Source: JBMOLL01 sp049325415 (GTDB taxonomy: Bacteria > Bacteroidota > Bacteroidia > Bacteroidales > GCA-2748055). From it: DNA of 64,000 nt. Positions 34,118-41,079 of this stretch are shown in pieces; positions within the stretch are counted from its first letter, which is position 1; each line of letters begins with the position of its first letter. The notes under the pieces were generated by a model. It searched no databases, had not been told where the DNA came from, and saw nothing but the letters and a program-made list of their open reading frames with translations. The position numbers and the translations under genes were made by a program. The stretch covers positions 1-64,000 of the forward strand of contig JBMOLL010000064.1 of assembly GCA_049325415.1 (NCBI GenBank), read 5' to 3'.

Positions 34118-37100
34118 TTACAGCCGGATCCCTATGACCAGTACGTCATCGATCTGTTCGATCTCTCCTTTCCATTCATCAAAAGCCTTTTCAACGAGAG
34201 CCCTCTGTTCAGACATGGGTAAGTCCTTCAGAGAGTAAAGCAGGTCTCTGAATCGCTTGTATTTGAACTTCTTCTCCTTTTGACCGCCAAACTGATCTGC
34301 AAAACCGTCACTGAACAGATAGATCAGATCGCCCTTCCCCAACTCGAACCGATGCTCGCTGAAGGGAAGCATACGGTCGGAAATGGCAACGGGAAACGAA
34401 TCACCTTTGATCTCCAGCAACTGGTCCTGTCTTACGAGGTATAGCGGATTCTTTGCTCCGGCAAAATGCACCGCTTTCACATCAAGGGAGATGGAAACCA
34501 CCACAATGTCCATACCGTCCTTCATAACCGTATCCTTGCCTGATTGTCTGAGAGCTTTGATCATCCGTTCACGCAGGCGATCAAGGATTTTTCCCGGTGA
34601 CGTGATCCCTTCAATCTGTACAATATCTTCCAGAAAAGTAATACCCAGCATGCTGAGAAGCGACCCGGGAACCCCGTGCCCGGTGCAATCGGCGGCCACC
34701 ATGATAACCTGCTCTCCCTTTTTGCTGGCCCAGTAAAAATCACCGCTGACAATATCCCTGGGGCGGTAAAGAATGAAATTATCCGGCACAAGCGAAGTAA
34801 CAAGCTCTTTCCCTGGGATAAGAGCCGTCTGAATCCTGGAGGCATAGTTTATACTGTCGGTCAGATCTTTTTTCTGGGCAGAAATGAGATCGCGCTGGCA
34901 TGCGATCTCTTCTTTTTGCTTTTCAATTTCAGCCGTCCTTTCCTTTACCGCCGCTTCCAGCCTCCGCTTGTCCTCCTTCAGTTTTTTCTCACGAAAACGA
35001 ATGATCAGTGTGACAAAGAGGGTTGTAAATACGACATAAAGCACAATGGCAAGCTTTGTTTCCCACCATGGGGGAAGGACTTTCAGCCTGATTTTTGAAG
35101 GCATACCCCAGATTCCATCTTTATTCTGGGTGACAAACTCAAAGGTATAACTGCCGGCAGGCAGAGAGGTGTAATTCACCTCGCCCGATCTTCCCGCGAT
35201 CATCCAATCGGGATCAAAACCGGTCATCCTGTACATAAAAGAAGCCGACGCCGCGATGCCGGGATCACCGGTAGCGAGTCTGAAGGTAATTCGTTCGGCT
35301 CCGGCTTTAAAGATAAGGACTGAATCGGTATTGCTCAGTTCTTCACGGCATACCGGCTCCCGGTTGACGGCCAGGCGGGTCAGAACAGCCGGTGTGACCG
35401 GATTATCTAAGAAACTCCGTTCGTCGAATCTTACAATTTCCTGCCCGTTGGTGGCAATAATATGCGAACCCGTTCTTGCGGCAAGCACATCCAGCCGGTT
35501 TGCTCCTGCTTTGACCGGAAAGGAGATCAGGGTGCCTTCCTTCTTATTCACCAGCTGAACCGTCCGGGTATTCAGTCGCCATAGAAAATCGCCTGTTCCA
35601 TCGATCAGTGCATAGACATCCATCAGTTTGTCCCGATAAACTTCAGCGATCTTCTCCGTTTCCGGATCGAAAACCAGCAGATTCCTGCTTGTATTGATCC
35701 ATAAGCGGCCGGCCGACCAGAGCAATTCCTGCATCAACGCGGGCTTACCGTCATCCTGAGACGGAAGGTTAAATTTCTTTTCCACTTTATCATTCTGCAT
35801 GGCATACAGGGTATCTCCCGCACTGAACCAGATCCTTCCTTCAGGACCAGTAACCAGGTTCCCCCGGAAATACTCCGAAATACCATATCTGCCAGATAGT
35901 GGATAAACAGTTAATATTCTGCCATCTGTCAGTCGGATATGAATAAGCGCATTGATCGTCCGGATATAAAGGGCATCCCCGGTTCTGACAGCGGATAACA
36001 CCTCGTTATCAAAATTGTATCGAAAAAGGTCCTTCCCTGAATAGCTTTCCGCAAAAGACCCGTTTTCCCAAACGATCCGGTCAAAACGATCAATCATCAA
36101 CACCCTTTTATTGGTAAAAAGGATGAGAGAATCCGGATGGAGGGGCAATATCCTGACCAGGTCCTCGGCCGGACCTGCGGTAAAAATATCAACAAAGTAG
36201 GAGTCGTCGGGATTGCAGTAATACAGTGTTTTCCAGCCAGCGATATAAAGTTGTCCGGCTCCTCCGGAAGCGAGGTCCCTGATAACCGGAGGCTCCTTAA
36301 ACCAAAACACGGTATCTTCAGTTCCGAAATTGGCCATATATACCGGAGCACCCCTGAATTGTGAAGCCCTGTAGGGGAATCCTTCGGGAAAGGTAGTCGT
36401 CATGGACTCCCCGGTAAAGGGATCAAAATAGCTGATTTTTCGTTGCGCTCCGGCGAACCATACGGCGCCGTGTTTGTCGATCAGGCCTTTTCTGCTGAAA
36501 TTCCAGGGATAGAGATATTCCGGGACCTGCAGGGGATAATGGTAGAACCTCCGTATGGTCATCCGGTAAAGCGCCGATCCGTTCGAACACCAGATGTTCC
36601 CGTAGCGGTCGCATAATACCTGCTTCATCTCCGGTAGTCTCGAATCGAGGAGTTCGGGTTCAAAACCCTCCTCCGGATTGATCCTGTACAAACCCGAACC
36701 GGAACTGATCAGAAAGGTCCCCGGATTCCGGCCGGGAAAAATATTTCTCCAGTTAACAGAACCTCCCGGGAAGATTTGTTCCGCCTGTCCGTTTCTCGTG
36801 TTAAAAAGACTCAGGACCGGGGCCGACCCGGGCAGCGACGGACTCAGAAACAGAAAAGACTCCGGCGATAGTTCCACAAAGCCGGAACTGTAATCCCTGA
36901 GTGCATCCGTAAGCGGATAGGGAACGACTTCCTCATTCAGCAGATCAAAAACCAGCAGAGAGGATCCTGCAATGGTTACAAATGAACTGTCGCTTGAACG
37001 GTACCGATCAGGATCCGGATCCTTCAGAGCAAAAGGGGGAACTTCTCTTAGCTCCCTTTGATCCAGAACCCAGCTCCGCTCGCCTAAAAACCATTTCCGG

Positions 37101-37504
37101 TCATGCCGATCGATCAGTAATTTAAAAAACGACTGACCCTCCAGACCGTTTACCTGCTGCAGGGTCCCGTTCTCAGCAAAGCATACGGCAGAGCCATCCG
37201 TACGAAGGGCATAGAACAGCCCTGTCCGGTCTCTTAAAAACTGCTGCAGGTACCTTGCTTCCTTTAGCTCATCTCCATCCCTGTACTGCAGGGCTTCGAA
37301 GCCATTGCCCGTGTACCGGAACAATCCACCTTCAGGATCATTCAGGTAAAGCAGGCCGTCCGGGTCGGTTTTGAGTTCCGATATATCATTGATACCGAAA
37401 CCGGCCAGTACAACAGAGTCTGTCACATAGTCCTGGGTATAGGCGAACTGCAGGAGAAAACAGTTTAAAAGGATTACGGAGATCCCTCTTAAAAGCGTTT
37501 TCAT
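34118..37504 (-). CDS. Propeller sensor PP2C phosphatase (Reg_prop, Y_Y_Y, SpoIIE)
   Basis: 1128 residues with start ATG 37504 (MKTLLRGISVILLNCFLLQF, signal peptide). Periplasmic two-blade-type propeller (about 25-690; blade ends DRYGNIWCSNGSALYRM and GPEGRIWFSAGDTLYAM), Y_Y_Y-like domain (about 700-790, ending in SLPAGSYTFEFVTQNKDG), membrane helix (about 800-820), coiled coil, and PP2C domain (about 885-1128) with RDIVSGDFYWASKKG, ADCTGHGVPGSLLSMLG, GAKNPLYLVR, FSDGFADQFGG and IDDVLVIGIRL. The ectodomain plan equals that of the cyclase at 3124, but the output is a phosphatase. Target proteins are not encoded here. Confidence 0.9.
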   Translation of the reverse strand: MKTLLRGISVILLNCFLLQFAYTQDYVTDSVVLAGFGINDISELKTDPDGLLYLNDPEGGLFRYTGNGFEALQYRDGDELKEARYLQQFLRDRTGLFYALRTDGSAVCFAENGTLQQVNGLEGQSFFKLLIDRHDRKWFLGERSWVLDQRELREVPPFALKDPDPDRYRSSDSSFVTIAGSSLLVFDLLNEEVVPYPLTDALRDYSSGFVELSPESFLFLSPSLPGSAPVLSLFNTRNGQAEQIFPGGSVNWRNIFPGRNPGTFLISSGSGLYRINPEEGFEPELLDSRLPEMKQVLCDRYGNIWCSNGSALYRMTIRRFYHYPLQVPEYLYPWNFSRKGLIDKHGAVWFAGAQRKISYFDPFTGESMTTTFPEGFPYRASQFRGAPVYMANFGTEDTVFWFKEPPVIRDLASGGAGQLYIAGWKTLYYCNPDDSYFVDIFTAGPAEDLVRILPLHPDSLILFTNKRVLMIDRFDRIVWENGSFAESYSGKDLFRYNFDNEVLSAVRTGDALYIRTINALIHIRLTDGRILTVYPLSGRYGISEYFRGNLVTGPEGRIWFSAGDTLYAMQNDKVEKKFNLPSQDDGKPALMQELLWSAGRLWINTSRNLLVFDPETEKIAEVYRDKLMDVYALIDGTGDFLWRLNTRTVQLVNKKEGTLISFPVKAGANRLDVLAARTGSHIIATNGQEIVRFDERSFLDNPVTPAVLTRLAVNREPVCREELSNTDSVLIFKAGAERITFRLATGDPGIAASASFMYRMTGFDPDWMIAGRSGEVNYTSLPAGSYTFEFVTQNKDGIWGMPSKIRLKVLPPWWETKLAIVLYVVFTTLFVTLIIRFREKKLKEDKRRLEAAVKERTAEIEKQKEEIACQRDLISAQKKDLTDSINYASRIQTALIPGKELVTSLVPDNFILYRPRDIVSGDFYWASKKGEQVIMVAADCTGHGVPGSLLSMLGITFLEDIVQIEGITSPGKILDRLRERMIKALRQSGKDTVMKDGMDIVVVSISLDVKAVHFAGAKNPLYLVRQDQLLEIKGDSFPVAISDRMLPFSEHRFELGKGDLIYLFSDGFADQFGGQKEKKFKYKRFRDLLYSLKDLPMSEQRALVEKAFDEWKGEIEQIDDVLVIGIRL

Positions 37505-37708
37505 CGTAAGGGGTGCTAGATAAAAAGTTGGTTTAATACCTGACAATCAATAAAAACAGCTCCAATTTATAAAAAAAAGAAAGGGGCTCTCCGCCGCGGA
37601 GTGAGAGTTTTGAACAAATGCAGCATTTTCGTAGAGGAAACCGACGGTTTATTCCTAAGCAGCTTACATCCTGCAGGGATTAACCGTTATTAAGTATAAT
37701 TTCTGATG

Positions 37709-38113
37709 CTAATGAGTCAGATAAGCCTCCTTAAATTCCTCTTCATTTCCGTATTCAACGAACTCCGCATGATGGGGCGGAGCAACATAGCCCTCCTGCT
37801 GCCGGTGTTGAATACCGCACCAATACCTTTCGGTCTCTCCAACTATCTTCACGATATACTGCAGAACACCATTGGCATAGCCACAGTAAACACAATTGAT
37901 CTTTTGACTGAAAGTAAGGTAGCTGAGTTTATGGCGATCGATCACGATATAATCCTTCCTTTTGACATACGGTAGTCCATAAACCGGAAAAGCAACCCTG
38001 TGGTATATCTCCACCCAGAAATCCAGCAGGGCAATAAAAATCACAGCGGGATAAATTACCGGCCATACCGGCAAATTATGGAGAAATCTGTGCTTGAATC
38101 TCAGGTATTTCAT
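37709..38113 (-). CDS. Conserved small membrane protein with CxxC and YWC motifs
   Basis: 134 residues, start ATG 38113 (MKYLRFKHRFLHNLPVWPV). One membrane helix near residues 18-38 (PVIYPAVIFIALLDFWVEIY), then a soluble part with DRHKLSYLTFSQKINCVYCGYANGV, GETERYWCGIQH and an acidic tail (FVEYGNEEEFKEAY). The CVYCGYANG and YWCGI motifs look like metal- or thiol-binding sites and recall a family of uncharacterised bacterial proteins, whose name I cannot state. Isolated, with AT-rich DNA upstream. Confidence 0.65.
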   Translation of the reverse strand: MKYLRFKHRFLHNLPVWPVIYPAVIFIALLDFWVEIYHRVAFPVYGLPYVKRKDYIVIDRHKLSYLTFSQKINCVYCGYANGVLQYIVKIVGETERYWCGIQHRQQEGYVAPPHHAEFVEYGNEEEFKEAYLTH

Positions 38114-38514
38114 GATTAAAAATTTGGAATAAAAAAAATAGAAAAAAATTCTGATCCGGACAATACTCCCCCGAAACAACTTTCCGGTCTCATATCCCCG
38201 GAGATAAGCTATGGGCTGTAAAAAGAGCAATCCCTTCTCTTCCGGTCGGGCTGGAAATGTTTTTTTATTTTATTATATTATTTATTTGTTTTATTGAACA
38301 TTACATATATTTAAATTAACTAAATATTTAATTAAAACGGATACCAGGATGCCTGCCGGGAAGGTCGGCTTATTAGATTCCACGACCTGGAATACAGGTC
38401 CCGAATATCGGGGCGGAAGGCTGGAAACATGTAACATAAGCATCTTCATGAGATTCATGCAAATAAATAATATGTATATTGCCCCCGGAAACAAACTAAC
38501 CTGAATACCTGGAG
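38114..38514. other. Intergenic, AT-rich block, no gene seen
   Basis: About 400 bases between the divergent 37709 and plsC genes. Roughly 38256-38336 is almost pure A/T with TTTATT and TAAATT runs, standing out from the GC-balanced surroundings. No tRNA or clear promoter pair was found. Confidence 0.5.
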
Positions 38515-39234
38515 ATGCTGCGGAAAAGATTCCACCAGTTTTTTTCAGTTCCTGTTTTTGCACTGCTGTACATCTATACGGCCATAGCTGTGCTCCATGT
38601 ACTTCTATTCTCTTTCCTGCGGTGGAAAAAAGCCAGCTACCTGGTCATGGGGCTCTGGGCCAAAGCAACATTTCCGATCATGGGAAAAAAACTGCATATC
38701 TCCGGAAGGGAAAATATGCATCCAGGACAGCAATATATTCTTCTGGCCAACCATGCCAGTCTGTTCGACATTATGGCCATTATGGCCTTTTATCCCGGTG
38801 TCAGCTGGTTCGGTAAGGAGAAGCTTCTAAAGATCCCGCTTTTCGGACGAATGCTGTTGATGATCGATTACATCCCGATGAGCATGGCCAACATCCGCAA
38901 CACCAAAACCATGGTGGAGAAGCTTGTTGAAAAATCAAAGGGTAAAACCGTAGCGATTTTTCCGGAGGGAACGCGCACTGCCGACGGAAATATCAATTCC
39001 TTTTACCGGGGATTCATATACCTGTTAAGGGCAACGGGCAAAGACATTCTACCTGTCACGCTGAACGGCTTTTTCCATCTCAAACCCAAGAACAGGTTTT
39101 TCATAGATTTTAAATCCAGGTTGGAAGTGATCATTCATCCGCCGATACCGGGAGAAAAATTACTTCAGCTCGACGACAGGTCGATAATAGAAACCGTTAA
39201 AGCCGTGATCGAATCGGCGTCAAATAAAACCTGA
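38515..39234 (+). CDS. plsC: 1-acylglycerol-3-phosphate acyltransferase (PlsC family)
   Basis: 239 residues. N-terminal membrane helix (about 10-32), then the acyltransferase motifs: NHASLFDIMAIMAF (catalytic His-x4-Asp block), PLFGRMLLMIDYIPM, FPEGTRTADGNINSF (glycerophosphate site) and PVTLNG. It would make phosphatidate from lysophosphatidate at the inner membrane. First of three rightward genes with lipid-type activities (16 nt to the next). Lysophospholipid or other acyl acceptors are possible. Confidence 0.88.
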   Translation: MLRKRFHQFFSVPVFALLYIYTAIAVLHVLLFSFLRWKKASYLVMGLWAKATFPIMGKKLHISGRENMHPGQQYILLANHASLFDIMAIMAFYPGVSWFGKEKLLKIPLFGRMLLMIDYIPMSMANIRNTKTMVEKLVEKSKGKTVAIFPEGTRTADGNINSFYRGFIYLLRATGKDILPVTLNGFFHLKPKNRFFIDFKSRLEVIIHPPIPGEKLLQLDDRSIIETVKAVIESASNKT

Positions 39235-39250
39235 CATTAAGTCTCCTGAA

Positions 39251-40183
39251 ATGAAAGAAGAAAATGCAAACAAATGGGTATTCATTACCAATCCGATAGC
39301 CGGAAACGGTTTTGGAAGCAAAATCATCCCGGTACTAGAGGAAAAAATCCGGCATTACAGCATCCCCGGTGAGATTGAAGTCACCGCCTACCATGGTCAT
39401 GCCACAGAACTGGCAAAAACCTATGCTGATAAAGGCTATGGCTATATTATTGCTGTAGGGGGAGACGGAACCATGAACGAAGTGGCAAAAGTGCTGCTCG
39501 ACAGGGAGGACATTGTAACGGGGATCATTCCCGCAGGTACAGGCAATGATTTCATTCAGATCCTTGGTTTCCCTGATCGCTTTGAAGACAAACACTGGGA
39601 AATATTTTTCAAAAGGAATGTGATCCGGATGGACTACGGCACCTGCAACGGGATTCCCTTTCTGAACGGAATGGGACTGGGATTTGATGCCGAAGTTGCC
39701 GCAAAGAATTATGTGGCACCGGGAGGTGAGACAAAGATGGGGGGTAAAGGCAAATATCTCCGGGCCATACTGGGAACCCTTTTCTTCTTCAGGGAGTATA
39801 AGGTCAGCTTCAGGACCGGGGATCAGGAGCAGGAATCGGACTGTTTCATCAACACGATATCCAATGGACGACGCTATGCCGGAGGCTTTTTCCTCACCCC
39901 GCATGCTATCGCCAACGATGGTTTACTCGATGTCTGTATGATTCGCCGGCTGGGCCTGCTGAAAAGACTGGATATTCTGATGAAAGTCCCCAAGGGAACC
40001 CATACCGGCGATAAAAAGGTTTACTACTATAAAACCCCGAAAGTAGAGGTGGACTTCAAACAAGAAGTGCCCTTTCATGTGGACGGAGAAGTGTTTTATG
40101 CGTCAAATTTTGTGGTGGAGATCTTTCCGGGCCGACTGCCGATTCTCTATAACCCTGAGGGTCCTCACTACTTTAATATCTGA
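39251..40183 (+). CDS. Diacylglycerol/lipid kinase (DagK/YegS family)
   Basis: 310-residue soluble kinase. The N-domain has FITNPIAGNGFGSK and IAVGGDGTMNEVAKVL (ATP site) and the motif PAGTGNDFIQ; the beta-sandwich C-domain has LLDVCMIRRLGLL and ends with a region around FHVDGEVF. It would phosphorylate diacylglycerol or a related lipid. It lies between PlsC and the HAD phosphatase genes, 16 and 9 nt apart, so the three form an operon. Substrate is inferred from family and context. Confidence 0.88.
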   Translation: MKEENANKWVFITNPIAGNGFGSKIIPVLEEKIRHYSIPGEIEVTAYHGHATELAKTYADKGYGYIIAVGGDGTMNEVAKVLLDREDIVTGIIPAGTGNDFIQILGFPDRFEDKHWEIFFKRNVIRMDYGTCNGIPFLNGMGLGFDAEVAAKNYVAPGGETKMGGKGKYLRAILGTLFFFREYKVSFRTGDQEQESDCFINTISNGRRYAGGFFLTPHAIANDGLLDVCMIRRLGLLKRLDILMKVPKGTHTGDKKVYYYKTPKVEVDFKQEVPFHVDGEVFYASNFVVEIFPGRLPILYNPEGPHYFNI

Positions 40184-40192
40184 TTTCAGCCG

Positions 40193-40855
40193 GTGAAAGC
40201 TTACACCTATTTAGCCGCCTTTGATCTGGACAAAACCATTCTGTCGGTCAACAGCAGCAGGCTGATCGTTCAGAAAGCCAGAAAAGCGGGCATCATGAGA
40301 ACAAAGGATTACCTGCATGCCCTTTACTTTTCAATTATCTACAAGCTCCGCCTGGGCGATCCGAACCGGCTGGTCACAGCCATGGCGCTGTGGCTGAAAG
40401 GGCTGGATGCCGACAGGGTCGAGGCTCTGGTAAATAATGACATCGTGCCGGATCTGGCCGCCTATTTCAGGCCTGAGATCCTTCACGAACTTGATTTTCA
40501 CCGAAAAAACGGCGCCAGAATCTTACTCCTCTCGTCTGCCATAAGTTATGTCTGCCAGCGCGTTGCTGACGTACTTGAAATGGACGATGTGGTCAGTTCG
40601 GAGATGGAGGTGATTGACGGTCAGTTTACCGGCCGGCCAAACGGGAAACTGGTATTCGGAAAGGAAAAAATGGTGCGCATGAAAGAATATTGCACAGCGC
40701 ACCGCTATTCCCTCACTGAAGCCTGGTATTACGGGGATGCGCTCAGCGACAGATATATCCTTTCAGGTGTAGGTCGTGCAGTATGTGTATCCCCTGAGAA
40801 AAGACTTAAAAAACTCGCAGAACAAAGCGGCTGGCAAATCCTGACTGCTAAATGA
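40193..40855 (+). CDS. HAD-IB family phosphatase
   Basis: 220 residues with a GTG start, the first codon after the lipid kinase stop. HAD motifs: I, AFDLDKTILSVNSS (nucleophile Asp and acid/base Asp); II, LLLLSSAIS region (LSSAISYVC, with the Ser); III, lysine in GRPNGKLVFGKEK; IV, YYGDALSDRYIL with the metal acids. It belongs to the HAD-IB subfamily of SerB-like enzymes; in the operon with plsC and a lipid kinase it may act on a phospholipid such as phosphatidylglycerophosphate or lysophosphatidate, which is inference. Confidence 0.85.
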   Translation: MKAYTYLAAFDLDKTILSVNSSRLIVQKARKAGIMRTKDYLHALYFSIIYKLRLGDPNRLVTAMALWLKGLDADRVEALVNNDIVPDLAAYFRPEILHELDFHRKNGARILLLSSAISYVCQRVADVLEMDDVVSSEMEVIDGQFTGRPNGKLVFGKEKMVRMKEYCTAHRYSLTEAWYYGDALSDRYILSGVGRAVCVSPEKRLKKLAEQSGWQILTAK

Positions 40856-40878
40856 AAAAACCCCTCTTTCAAGGGGTC
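40855..40878. terminator. Bidirectional terminator between HAD gene and tRNA-Arg
   Basis: ACCCCT-CTTTCA-AGGGGT stem-loop with an A-run on the left (T-run on the minus strand) and CCTTT on the right. It ends tRNA-Arg transcripts and can stop the lipid operon. Confidence 0.75.
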
Positions 40879-40883
40879 CTTTG

Positions 40884-40955
40884 TAGCTCCACCAGGAATC
40901 GAACCTGAATTTACGGTTTAGGAAACCGCCGTTCTATCCATTGAACTATGGAGCC
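40884..40955 (-). tRNA. tRNA-Arg(CCT)
   Basis: Minus-strand cloverleaf: acceptor arms GGCTCCA / TGGAGCT, anticodon stem GCGGT / ACCGT with loop TTCCTAA (anticodon CCT), and T-arm with TTCGATT loop. The discriminator is A, and CCA is not encoded. Promoter 40998-41028 upstream and terminator downstream. Confidence 0.96.
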
Positions 40956-40997
40956 AGATCTTCTGTTTTCCGGCATCTTCCGCTGAAAACCGGCGTA

Positions 40998-41028
40998 CAA
41001 AGATAGCTAAATTGTCATTTCTGACAAA
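40998..41028 (-). promoter_or_regulatory. Promoter of tRNA-Arg
   Basis: Minus strand: TTTG (41028-41025), exactly 19 nt, TATCTTTG (41005-40998, exact). This is the best match in the window. The spacer begins with an inverted repeat (TTGTCA-GAAA-TGACAA) that overlaps the -33 box. Confidence 0.8.
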
Positions 41029-41079
41029 AAGGATTTCCGGATTCCGAAAATTTTCTGCGACCGGAAAACGTATTCATCT

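Noticed and set aside
37565..37610. GC-rich inverted repeat CTCCGC-C-GCGGAG with a T-rich side
   Set aside because: The loop would be a single base and it lies about 100 nt after the 37709 gene end; too weak for a terminator call.
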